In this document: positions 22,103-30,048 of the stretch, piece after piece
Numbering within the stretch: position 1 is the stretch's first letter
Layout of the letters: each line of letters begins with the position of its first letter
Source of the DNA: Bacteroides sp.
GTDB lineage: Bacteria; Bacteroidota; Bacteroidia; Bacteroidales; Muribaculaceae
Assembly (NCBI GenBank): GCA_014802045.1
Contig: JAAVDA010000012.1
Location: 85,049-118,713 of the forward strand
DNA length: 33,665 bases
Direction: 5' to 3'
Program-made: the position numbers and the translations under genes
Notes under the pieces: model-generated
Told to the model about the DNA's origin: nothing
The model's database searches: none
What the model saw: the letters and a program-made list of their open reading frames with translations, nothing else

Positions 22103-22396
22103 ATGGAAGTAAGAATTCAAGCCATCCATTTCGACATCGCCGAAAAGCTCACCGCGTTTATCAACAAGAAGGCTGAGCGTCTGGCTCGTCACAACGTAAA
22201 TATGACCGAGGTAGATGTGACCCTTAAGGTCATCAAGCCCGAAACCGCTATGAACAAAGAAGCAGTGGTGCGTGTGATAGTTCCTCAGCAGGAAGAGCTC
22301 GTGGCCACAAAGACCGCCGATAGCTTTGAAGAGGCTATAGACCTCTGCATGGAGGCTCTCGATCGTCAGCTCGAAAAGAAGAAGGCGAAGAAATAA
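22103..22396 (+). CDS. hpf: ribosome hibernation promoting factor, short form
   Basis: The 97-residue HPF/YfiA (RaiA) family protein binds the decoding centre of idle 30S subunits and protects ribosomes in stationary phase. It begins MEVRIQAIHFDIAEKLTAFI, followed by INKKAERLARH, and shows the acidic/basic pattern with VDVTLKVIKPE. It ends in the Lys-rich EKKKAKK. It lacks the C-terminal dimerisation domain of long HPF. It sits 4 bases after the recombinase gene and has a strong Shine-Dalgarno inside it. A GC-rich hairpin 30 bases after the stop ends the unit. Confidence 0.92.
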   Translation: MEVRIQAIHFDIAEKLTAFINKKAERLARHNVNMTEVDVTLKVIKPETAMNKEAVVRVIVPQQEELVATKTADSFEEAIDLCMEALDRQLEKKKAKK

Positions 22397-22425
22397 GTTG
22401 TGTCATAACCGGACACGTCAATATC

Positions 22426-22453
22426 GCGGCGGGGCGCTTATGCACTCCGCCGC
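22426..22453 (+). terminator. GC-rich terminator-like hairpin after hpf
   Basis: GCGGCGG (22426-22432) pairs with CCGCCGC (22447-22453), and GC/GC around TTAT extends the inner stem. Only TTT follows. It lies 30 bases after the hpf stop and is the likely end of the transcript, though the T-run is weak. Confidence 0.6.
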
Positions 22454-22547
22454 TTTCAGCATATAGCCATTTCGTGTTCAGTAGCAAAACCCGGTTGAAT
22501 TGTTAAAAAACGGGTCAGTGGCAAACCTCAGTTTATAAGTTAAAAAA

Positions 22548-22645
22548 GGCCCGGAGGGCCATGATTTTGTTAACCCGGCACGTGCCGTGCCGGGAAAAGC
22601 CAGCCCCAATCACACTACGACCCCGGAGCGGGTCGTACCGCGTAG
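22548..22645. repeat. cluster of three strong inverted repeats in the hpf-gph gap
   Basis: Within about 100 bases there are GGCCC/GGGCC (22548-22560, loop GGA), the perfect 9-bp CCCGGCACG/CGTGCCGGG (22574-22594, loop TGC), and TACGACCC/GGGTCGTA (22616-22637). Around the third, CTACG (22615-22619) and CGTAG (22641-22645) can pair as an alternative. No credible ORF is present. The cluster may be a REP-like element, a structured RNA or a double terminator; the strand cannot be assigned. Confidence 0.6.
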
Positions 22646-22820
22646 ATTTATCATAAAATTCATGAACATAATTGTTTACAACTAGTCCAACCCTTTCCGG
22701 GATCGTGGAAGATATGTTATACAAGCTAACATGATATCAGGCCATCTCGGCCAGGCACATTGCTTTCATTTGCTCTACAATCACTTTTTAACAACCGCTT
22801 TTCTATATTGACCCCCATTT

Positions 22821-22889
22821 CGCCAAACGGCCGAACGAAAACGCGCCAAACAGCCGAACGGAAACGCGCCAAACAGCCGAACGAAATCG
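22821..22889. repeat. three tandem 23-bp direct repeats
   Basis: Units at 22821-22843, 22844-22866 and 22867-22889 each begin CGCCAAAC, contain GCCGAACG and end near AACG or ATCG, with about one to three differences. They are contiguous, without spacers. They lie 77 bases downstream of the gph stop, between convergent genes. Their function is unknown. The rest of the 22397-22966 gap is AT-rich and shows no gene. Confidence 0.9.
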
Positions 22890-22966
22890 TAATCAGCTCA
22901 TAATCAAGTTGGGATTACCGACATAATCTACCCATTCCTCTCACGGCTAAATCGGCTGAATGAGTT

Positions 22967-23626
22967 TCAGCGTGGGATGTCAAGAAGCGGAATCAGTTCG
23001 GAGGGGGAGGTAATGATATGGTCGGCATGTGTCTCCTCAAGCTCTGTCTGAGGACGGAAGCCCCAGGCCACTCCTACGGAATCAACGCATGCGCGGCGGG
23101 CCGTCTCCATGTCCACTCCCGAATCCCCCACATATAGCACTTCGGATTTCGGTGTAGGATGCTGATAAAGAATCTGAAAAACAATCGATGGATCTGGCTT
23201 GGTGGGAACACCCTCTTTCTGACCCTCTACGGCTACCCATGGTATCCGGGGGAAGAAGTGAGTGATGAGTGTGGCTACAGCTTCCTGATATTTGTTGGAT
23301 GCTACAGCAACCTTTACACCTCTCGATGTTAATTCGTCGAGTAGCTCGGGAATACCCGGATATGGTACAGTGAAATCGGTGAGATGTGCACTGTAATATT
23401 CCATGAATGCAGTGCGGATTTTGGCAATGGTTGAGTTATCGCGATGTTCTTCAGGGAGGGCTCGCTCTATGAGGCGTGTGATTCCGTTGCCAACCAGCAT
23501 GGGGTATATTTCGCGTGGGTGTGTTGGAAATCCGAAGCTTTCGAGAGCATGGTTTGTGGCATCGGCAAGGTCGGTGATAGTGTTGAGCAGAGTGCCGTCA
23601 AGGTCGAATATAACGAGCTGTTTCAT
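22967..23626 (-). CDS. gph: HAD-IA hydrolase, phosphoglycolate phosphatase-like
   Basis: The 219-residue cytoplasmic phosphatase has motif I FDLDGTLLNT with nucleophile D8 and acid/base D10, motif II S110 (VAVASN), K143 and motif IV GDSGVD (G167-D172). The cap domain (about 15-85) is the alpha-helical C1 type. Gph removes 2-phosphoglycolate formed in DNA repair, but related HAD-IA enzymes (for example pyrophosphatase PpaX or beta-phosphoglucomutase) look similar, so the substrate is uncertain. It lies 46 bases after the Omp85-like gene on the same strand and is probably last in that operon. Confidence 0.8.
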   Translation of the reverse strand: MKQLVIFDLDGTLLNTITDLADATNHALESFGFPTHPREIYPMLVGNGITRLIERALPEEHRDNSTIAKIRTAFMEYYSAHLTDFTVPYPGIPELLDELTSRGVKVAVASNKYQEAVATLITHFFPRIPWVAVEGQKEGVPTKPDPSIVFQILYQHPTPKSEVLYVGDSGVDMETARRACVDSVGVAWGFRPQTELEETHADHIITSPSELIPLLDIPR

Positions 23627-23672
23627 ATTGTTGGCATTTAATGGAGGGTTATACTACTTACTGACCAAATAA

Positions 23673-26030
23673 TCAGAACGGATATCCCACAGAGAAATGG
23701 AAGGTGGCGTCGCGTCCCCACCGTGGATGGATTATAGGCCAGTGCTCCTGACTCATCGCCGGATTGTGGGCTTTCAGGCCAAGGTCAAATCGGAGCAGGA
23801 AATAAGAGAAGTCAAGTCTGAGACCGGCTCCATAGCTTGCAGCTATCTGGCGCCAGAATGTGGAGAAATGAAACATTCCTCCGGGCTGGTTCTCATAGTT
23901 GTGGATAGTCCAGATATTACCCGCGTCGGCAAATACCGCTCCTTCAAACACCCAGAAGAGCCGACAACGATATTCGATATTGAGAAGCAGGGAAATATCT
24001 CCACATTGATTGATGAAGTCTGTCACAGAGTTGCGGGCATCATATGAGCCGGGGCCGAGGGTGCGGACACCCCAGCCGCGCACTCCGTTGGCACCGCCGG
24101 CATAGAAGCGCTTTTCGAAGGGGAGCACCCGGGAGTTGCCGTAAGGCACTCCGATGCCTGCACCCACATGGAACGCAAGCGAATGGCGGTCGGCAAAATT
24201 ACGGGCTATGGAGTAGTCGAATTCAGCTTTTGCATACTGAGAATATTGTATGCCGAACAGCCTGTAGACATCGTCATGACGTTTCTGGCCTGAGAGAGAA
24301 GATATGGCATAGAGGAGATTGCCGGCGGTTTCTCCGGCAGCGCGCAGAGAGTAGACAATCGGCTGACGGGTTGTGCGCCGGGTGTCGGTGGCCGATGCGA
24401 TGCGCCGGTTGGTACGGTAGTAGGTGTAGCCCGTGCGGAGTATGAAGTGGTCTTCGTAGCTGTAGCGGAGCAGCGGATTGGAAGGTGCGATCTGGTTGAT
24501 GAAGTCGATGGTGCTCTCAGGAAGATAGACGTAGTTGAGGTCTACAAGGTCAAATGTGCGCCGCTCCCGTCCGGAATGTGCGGTCCACCTGTATTTCCAT
24601 GCCGCTCCTGCTATTATACGGGTATATTCGGGGCGCTCCTGATAGTTGAACGAGAGAGCGAGCTCGGTTGTGGCTTTCACCCGCTGCTTGAATGAGCGCG
24701 AAAGAAACGGGAACTGGAATTTCGGAAACGTTATGCCTGTTTCTGCCGCAAACTCGGTGTAGCGGTTATTTATGAGCCCCGACACATTGCCCGAGAGGCT
24801 TTCATAGTTCACTCTGAATTTAGTGGTGAGGAGGTCGCTGACATGGCCGAGATTTCGGTGGAGATAAGTTATGCCCACACCGAATCCGAGGTCGCCCTCC
24901 GAATTGGTGCCTTCGAGTTCGAGAGTGATTCCCTGCTTTTTGTTGCGCGAGAGGTAGATGTATGCATCGAGCAGCCCTTCAGTGCCGAGAGTGCCCACCG
25001 GCACCATTTCTATGTTGATAGACCGGAGAATGCCGAGCTGCGACAATGCCTGATATGTGCGGTCTGCTTCGATGGAGCTATATTTGTGGCCGGGACGGAT
25101 GAAGCATTTCTCTTCAAGAGCCGACGGTTTGATGTAGTGGTCTGGGCCGTATATCACATCAATGCCGCGATAGCCCACAGTGTCGGTGGGCGCGGGAGTA
25201 TCATCGCCGGGACGGTAGTCGGTTACGAAGTAGACATTGCGCACTATATAGGTGTGGTGGCGCGGTATGGAGTCTGCACCGTTTCCTTCAAGATTTGTGG
25301 CAGCGTGTCGCGGAGGATGAATGGTCATCACCAGGTCAACATCCTCTGAAAACTCGGCTGTATCGGCAATAAAGGTGATATACTCTTTAGTGAATGCATA
25401 ATAGCCCTTATTGCGCAGGCGGTTTGTGATGAGTGAGCGCTCTGCGTCAAGGCTTGTGCGGTCAAAAAGGTCACCGGGGCGAAGCGTAAACAGAGCCGAG
25501 TCGGCCATGACGAGTTCTGCTATAGCAGAGTCGGGAATATCGTAAGCGAGGCTCGATATGCGGTGTGGTGTGCCAGGACTCACGTTGTAAGTCACATCAA
25601 TGCGTCGCCTGATAGGGTCGGCTACAGTATCGGCTGTAACTACGGCATCCATATAGCCCTTATTGACGAGTGCCTGGCGGAGTTGGCGGGTAGAGGCGGT
25701 GGTGAGAGCCGGGTCGTAGATCACCGGGGGCTGCCCGAGGCGGCGTAGCCATCGGTTATACCATTTAGTGGTGTCGGCGCCGGAGAGTGAGTAGGTGGCG
25801 AGCTGAAGCTTTAGAAAACCGAGCACTTTATGGTTGGGGGTCTGCCGGAGATAATTTACGAGATCGGCCGAGCGGATTTCGCCGTCTGACTCTTCGATGT
25901 GAATGTCTACATTGTCTACAAGGTATTCACCCTCCGGCACATGCTTTACAGAGCTGCAGCCCCAAAAGATTGCAGCTCCGGCAGTAAAGGCGCACAAGCG
26001 CTTCAGTGTTGTGAGAACCGACCTACGCAT
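23673..26030 (-). CDS. BamA/TamA-family (Omp85) outer-membrane lipoprotein
   Basis: The 785-residue protein starts with a lipoprotein-like signal (MRRSVLTTLKRLCAF, lipobox FWGC, Cys25). POTRA-like repeats follow in the periplasmic part (about 30-370; for example ALVNKGYMDAVVTADTVADP). A 16-strand-type barrel from about 400 ends with aromatic Phe785 (FHFSVGYPF). The barrel has the VRGW form of the conserved VRGF/Y motif at 650-653 (GANGVRGWGVRTLG). Omp85 proteins insert or export outer-membrane proteins. A lipidated TamA-like protein is common in Bacteroidetes and distinct from BamA itself. It follows the GH95 gene by 38 bases. Confidence 0.85.
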   Translation of the reverse strand: MRRSVLTTLKRLCAFTAGAAIFWGCSSVKHVPEGEYLVDNVDIHIEESDGEIRSADLVNYLRQTPNHKVLGFLKLQLATYSLSGADTTKWYNRWLRRLGQPPVIYDPALTTASTRQLRQALVNKGYMDAVVTADTVADPIRRRIDVTYNVSPGTPHRISSLAYDIPDSAIAELVMADSALFTLRPGDLFDRTSLDAERSLITNRLRNKGYYAFTKEYITFIADTAEFSEDVDLVMTIHPPRHAATNLEGNGADSIPRHHTYIVRNVYFVTDYRPGDDTPAPTDTVGYRGIDVIYGPDHYIKPSALEEKCFIRPGHKYSSIEADRTYQALSQLGILRSINIEMVPVGTLGTEGLLDAYIYLSRNKKQGITLELEGTNSEGDLGFGVGITYLHRNLGHVSDLLTTKFRVNYESLSGNVSGLINNRYTEFAAETGITFPKFQFPFLSRSFKQRVKATTELALSFNYQERPEYTRIIAGAAWKYRWTAHSGRERRTFDLVDLNYVYLPESTIDFINQIAPSNPLLRYSYEDHFILRTGYTYYRTNRRIASATDTRRTTRQPIVYSLRAAGETAGNLLYAISSLSGQKRHDDVYRLFGIQYSQYAKAEFDYSIARNFADRHSLAFHVGAGIGVPYGNSRVLPFEKRFYAGGANGVRGWGVRTLGPGSYDARNSVTDFINQCGDISLLLNIEYRCRLFWVFEGAVFADAGNIWTIHNYENQPGGMFHFSTFWRQIAASYGAGLRLDFSYFLLRFDLGLKAHNPAMSQEHWPIIHPRWGRDATFHFSVGYPF

Positions 26031-26068
26031 TTCACTGCAAAGTTACTAAAATTCCCTGAAACGGAGGC

Positions 26069-28303
26069 TCATTGAAGAGGAACGGTGAGCCAACATCCTG
26101 CGGGAGCGTCAATCGTAAATGTCTTGCCGTCGGCTTCGAGAGTCACGTGGCCTCCATGCTCTGAGAGAATCTGCAGGTCGGCGACACGTCCGTCTTTGCG
26201 GATGGCGCTCACGAGCACGCCTCCCATTGCGCGCAGGGAGTTGAATGACACGTCGCTCCAGTCGGAGGGTATGGCCGGGAAGATGCGTATCACTCCGGTG
26301 TGGCTCTGCATGAGCATCTCCTGAAGGGCTGATGCAAAAGCAAAGTTGCCCTCAAGGGTGAAAGGACGATAGGTGAAGGCCGATTTGCCTGTGCGCGACT
26401 GGTCGCCGTTGGCATGGAAAGAGTTGGGCAGACAGAAGCAGGTGGCGAAGGTGTGGAGTGCCTCGGCGGCTTCGTCTCCTCTCATCGCGCGGGCGAGCAT
26501 TGCGCCATACCAGCTGTAGGAGTATCCCACCCACAGACTTGACCCCTTCTCTTTGAGCCGCGCGAGAGTTGCGTCTATCGTGCGACGGTCTTCCTCGCTG
26601 CCGGAATAGTCTATGAGACCGAGAGGATGGATGGCCATGGCGTGGGAGAAATGGCGGTGCGACTGATTATAGGGATGCCCTTTGGCAAATGTCAGTGCTC
26701 CGGTTGAGTCGGTGTCGAAAGCGGGTAGCTGATTCATTACGGCAGTCCATCTTCGCGCGTCGGCAGTCTCGCCGAGGGAGTCGGCCATTTCTGCGGCCGA
26801 ACGGAAGAGGGCGCGGGTCAGGGCAAGATCATAGTTGGTGATGGTGGGAAACCATGCCTGAAGAGAGTTGTCGTTGATTTCGGGAGAAGTGCTGAACTCG
26901 AATGTGCGCACAGAGTCGGGCCCCGTCTGAGTGGCTTGTTCGAGGAAGATGGCTACGTCGCGCACAAACGGATAAGCTCTGTTGAGCAGGAAATCATGGT
27001 CGGTCGAGTATTTCCAGTGGAGAAAGAAGTGTTGGGCGAGCCATGCCGATACGGTCTGCGACATGGAGTATTGCATCCACCCGCCCATCGGCTCTCCGGT
27101 GAGAGTGCAGACGCCGGGGATGTTGATACCGTCATGACCGAAAAACTGTCGGGTGTAGTTGCGGTAGGTGTCGCGCTGATTCCAGAGGGTGTTGAGATAG
27201 CCGAGCCCCTCGGTGAGATGATTGCCGGCATATACGGGCCAGTAGCTCAGCTGGGTGTTGAGGTCGTGGTGATAGTCGCCTTTCCATGGTGGGAGAAAGC
27301 CGTTGTCGGCTGTCCAGACGGCCTGCAGTGATATGGGATAGGAATTCTCACGGGCTGCCGAGCCGAGCTTATACATCTCGCGGTCATACTGCGCCTGAAT
27401 CACTGAGTCAGGCACAGATATTGATGATGCCTGCCAGAATGGAGTCCAGTAGGCAAGGTGGTCGGCGAAGTCATTGTCAAATCCTCGTGCCATGGCCTCG
27501 TCTGTTTCACTGACGGCTTCGTCGGGCGACAAGGTGGAGGTGAGACTCCACACGCCGGTGAGGGTTGAGCCATGGCGCTGCCAGCTCACTGAAAGGTCGT
27601 AGGCGAAGTCGCCCCACCCCGGCTGGTGGTAGCTGGCGGTAGTATCGGTCAAAGTGACGGGACCCTGGCTATAGCCGAGAGATGTGATGGCTGCTCCGGC
27701 GTGGGAGTTATCGGCCTTAGCGTCGCTGTCTTCATAGCGGGGTGCGGCGATTACAGGCACCACTCCATCCGGAAGATTCTCGAAGCGGAACCATCCCACC
27801 GGACGCGTGGCATGGACAAATGTGGTGAGTGTGGGGCCTTCGGGCCAGGCCACAGTGCAGAGCGCATCGGCAAGCGATAGCCTCACATCGGCTTTCGGAG
27901 AGAGGCCGGGGATGGTAAATTCGATAGCCGCGCCGGGTATCTTGGCCGGAGCCGGCTCTATATCGTAGGGCATGTCGAATTTCATCTGCACCGGCTCGTA
28001 GTTGCCCGAGCGGATATGCTCCTTGACCCATTCGAAGGAGTAGTTGGGACCGGCCAGACTGTCTGATGCACGGAGGTCCCAGAGGTCGGTGCGGTCAAGC
28101 GACATCCGCACTGTCGAGTCGCCTTGCTGCCACACGAGCGCTCCTATGGTGGCGTTGCCCAGAGGCATGGCTTCGTCCCACCGTGAGGCAAGCGATGATG
28201 CTGTGATATCTGAGGATGGAGCGGGGAGATGGGGATGCCGAGATGAAGATATGGCCGCAAGGGAGCTTGCGGCCATAGTGAGAATAAGAAGTGTTTTTTT
28301 CAT
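26069..28303 (-). CDS. glycoside hydrolase family 95-like (alpha-L-fucosidase family), divergent
   Basis: The 744-residue exported protein (signal MKKTLLILTMAASSLAA) has an N-terminal beta-sandwich (about 30-270), an (alpha/alpha)6 catalytic barrel (about 285-670) and a C-terminal beta domain, as in GH95. Recognisable stretches are LNTQLSYWPVYAGNHL (348-363), MGGWMQYSMSQ, SPE475, HRHFSHAMAIHPLGL (549-563) and EGNFAFASALQEMLMQS (651-667). AfcA-type enzymes hydrolyse alpha-1,2-fucosides. Aligning by eye, E475 matches the general acid, but NxN appears as D347-L348-N349, and the Asp before GNF is E651. Activity may be altered. It lies 22 bases after the kinase-like gene. Confidence 0.8.
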   Translation of the reverse strand: MKKTLLILTMAASSLAAISSSRHPHLPAPSSDITASSLASRWDEAMPLGNATIGALVWQQGDSTVRMSLDRTDLWDLRASDSLAGPNYSFEWVKEHIRSGNYEPVQMKFDMPYDIEPAPAKIPGAAIEFTIPGLSPKADVRLSLADALCTVAWPEGPTLTTFVHATRPVGWFRFENLPDGVVPVIAAPRYEDSDAKADNSHAGAAITSLGYSQGPVTLTDTTASYHQPGWGDFAYDLSVSWQRHGSTLTGVWSLTSTLSPDEAVSETDEAMARGFDNDFADHLAYWTPFWQASSISVPDSVIQAQYDREMYKLGSAARENSYPISLQAVWTADNGFLPPWKGDYHHDLNTQLSYWPVYAGNHLTEGLGYLNTLWNQRDTYRNYTRQFFGHDGINIPGVCTLTGEPMGGWMQYSMSQTVSAWLAQHFFLHWKYSTDHDFLLNRAYPFVRDVAIFLEQATQTGPDSVRTFEFSTSPEINDNSLQAWFPTITNYDLALTRALFRSAAEMADSLGETADARRWTAVMNQLPAFDTDSTGALTFAKGHPYNQSHRHFSHAMAIHPLGLIDYSGSEEDRRTIDATLARLKEKGSSLWVGYSYSWYGAMLARAMRGDEAAEALHTFATCFCLPNSFHANGDQSRTGKSAFTYRPFTLEGNFAFASALQEMLMQSHTGVIRIFPAIPSDWSDVSFNSLRAMGGVLVSAIRKDGRVADLQILSEHGGHVTLEADGKTFTIDAPAGCWLTVPLQ

Positions 28304-28325
28304 TGACGGTTTGTGGTGAGGAGGC

Positions 28326-29825
28326 TCAGGGATGAAGCTCGATGATGAAGCGGGCGCCTGAATTGAAGCTCTCGTCGAGGCGTATGGTTCCGTTCATGCG
28401 CGAAATGCGGAGAGCACAGGTGGGCAGTCCGAGGCCGTCGCCCTGAGTGAGGTCGCTCACGCGGGCAAAGGGGATGAACAGGTCAGCCCGGAGTTCTTCG
28501 TCAACACCGTTGCCGGAGTCGGTGATGATAAACTGGATGTTGTGCGGGCCGCGCTTCTTGAAGTCGACTGTAATGCGTCCGCCTTCGGGGGTGTGGATGG
28601 CAGCGTTGTTGAGGAGGTGGAGCAATACCAGGCGCAGCTGGTCGGGAGCCACCGGGGCGGCCATCTTGGGGGCGTTGACTGTCAGTGTGACTCCGGGAGC
28701 GAGACGTGGACGAACCTCGTCGGCGATCTCTTCGAGGAAGGTGGCCATATTGACATCTTCGGTGTCGAACATCACGGTGCGGTCTGCTTCGAGCGATGCG
28801 AGCTCCTGGATGTGTGATGTGAATTCGGCGAGGGCTCTCACTCCGGGGTCATTATGATTGAGCGCTGAGATGGTGGGAGCCATCTGGGCTGAGATATTGG
28901 AGATGAAAGTGTTCTTGATCTCCTCGCGGCGGAGCGACTGGGCTATCTCTTTTTTCTGTCTGCGCGAGAGGGCGATGTAGCGCATGAGGGTTATTGCGCC
29001 AAACACGAGAGCGGCCGCAAGCACACCGGCAAGAATCAGGAGGCCGATGATTATGGCGTTTTTGGCGGTGAGAGATGAGTCGCGCTCTTCGATAGTGGAG
29101 CAGGCTTCGTTATACTGGGAGTCGAGGGCGGCATAGCGCTCTGCTGCGCGGAGTGCGGCCACGGAGTCGTTCCAGGCAAGATATTTCTCATAGGAGCGGC
29201 TCACGAGATGTGCGTTGTTAGAGCGGAGAGCCATGTCGATAAGGCTCTTGTAGCATTCGTCGGCTTTGTCGTAGTCGCCTCCGGATAGATAGAGCGAGAT
29301 GAGCTGGTTGATTGCTTTGTCGCCTTTTTCGGTCTGGCCAAAGGTGTAGTATTGCTGTGCGGAGGCAGAGAGGAGGTCTATGTCGATGGTACGGTCTGCG
29401 GCATCTTTAGCCTGCTGCTGCATGCGGGCGAGCTGGTCGTTGGCCCGCTCAGAATTTTTGAGCTTGATGTAGATGCGCTGCCGCTCGCGCGAGATGGGAT
29501 AGTGGAAGGCAGGGGTGGTTTTTTCGTTTTTCTGCTCTTCGGCTGTGACGAGGGCGTCGGCGTGCGAGAGGATTTCGAAGGCCTCCTTATAGTAGTTCTC
29601 TCTGTGGTAGAGTGAGCTTACATTGACAGCACACTGCACGGCGGGCTCAATCTGGCCGGCATCGGAATATGCTTCGTAGGCTCTCTTATAGTAATAGCGT
29701 GCGGTGGTATACTCTTTGTTTTCGAGGGCTGCGGCTGCCTGGTCGCGCAGACGGTCGCCGGATGTCTGGGCTGCAGCCCCGATTATTGAGATGAGACAGA
29801 GGAATATGACGGTGAGGCGTTTCAT
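28326..29825 (-). CDS. TPR sensor histidine-kinase-like protein lacking the phosphoacceptor His
   Basis: The 499-residue protein starts at ATG 29825 with a signal peptide (MKRLTVIFLCLISIIGAAAQ); an in-frame upstream start at 29900 would precede the predicted transcript start. Helical TPR-like repeats occupy about 28-240 in the periplasm, a transmembrane helix about 255-283, a short coiled linker, and then a HisKA-like helix. The usual SHEIRTPL reads SAQMAPTI (312-319), so the phospho-accepting His is replaced by Ala313. The HATPase_c domain (about 360-499) keeps the N-box Asn407, DSGNG (436-440) and GDGLGL (462-467). It may bind ATP but not autophosphorylate on His. No response regulator gene is in the window. 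Confidence 0.85.
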   Translation of the reverse strand: MKRLTVIFLCLISIIGAAAQTSGDRLRDQAAAALENKEYTTARYYYKRAYEAYSDAGQIEPAVQCAVNVSSLYHRENYYKEAFEILSHADALVTAEEQKNEKTTPAFHYPISRERQRIYIKLKNSERANDQLARMQQQAKDAADRTIDIDLLSASAQQYYTFGQTEKGDKAINQLISLYLSGGDYDKADECYKSLIDMALRSNNAHLVSRSYEKYLAWNDSVAALRAAERYAALDSQYNEACSTIEERDSSLTAKNAIIIGLLILAGVLAAALVFGAITLMRYIALSRRQKKEIAQSLRREEIKNTFISNISAQMAPTISALNHNDPGVRALAEFTSHIQELASLEADRTVMFDTEDVNMATFLEEIADEVRPRLAPGVTLTVNAPKMAAPVAPDQLRLVLLHLLNNAAIHTPEGGRITVDFKKRGPHNIQFIITDSGNGVDEELRADLFIPFARVSDLTQGDGLGLPTCALRISRMNGTIRLDESFNSGARFIIELHP

Positions 29826-29899
29826 TTCTTGATATGCTTGGACGAGAGTGTTGTTAACTAATTTTGTGGGCTTTAGCTTTGAGCGGACTAAAGCAAGCA

Positions 29900-29907
29900 C
29901 AAAGTTA
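29900..29907 (-). promoter_or_regulatory. -7 element (TAACTTTG) of the kinase-GH95-Omp85-gph operon
   Basis: On the minus strand TAACTTTG is a perfect match to TAnnTTTG. A start near 29893 would give a leader of about 68 bases to ATG 29825. The -33 region is AT-rich with no clear TTTG. Confidence 0.6.
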
Positions 29908-29985
29908 GATAATAAAATGGGAAATATGAAATGAAAAATGATAAATATGAATCCGGAATCGAGAATTGGGAGGGGCGGATATACG

Positions 29986-30018
29986 CAAGGCCTCTGCAGG
30001 GTGAGTGCAGAGGCCTTG
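29986..30018 (-). terminator. hairpin after the small lipoprotein gene
   Basis: A perfect 13-bp stem CAAGGCCTCTGCA (29986-29998) / TGCAGAGGCCTTG (30006-30018) has a 7-base loop. It lies about 30 bases past the stop of the minus-strand lipoprotein gene. No proper T-run follows on the minus strand, so the efficiency is uncertain. Confidence 0.6.
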
Positions 30019-30048
30019 TTTAAGAGTAAAGAGAGTTAAGAGGGAGCC

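Noticed and set aside
22533-22724. Minus-strand ORF of 63 residues in the hpf-gph gap
   Set aside because: It runs through the inverted repeats and has no family likeness; chance frame.
22821-22889. CRISPR array
   Set aside because: Repeats are directly adjacent with no spacers and no cas genes are present.
29826-29900. Upstream start for the kinase-like protein
   Set aside because: The extension precedes a complete signal peptide and lies at the predicted transcription start.
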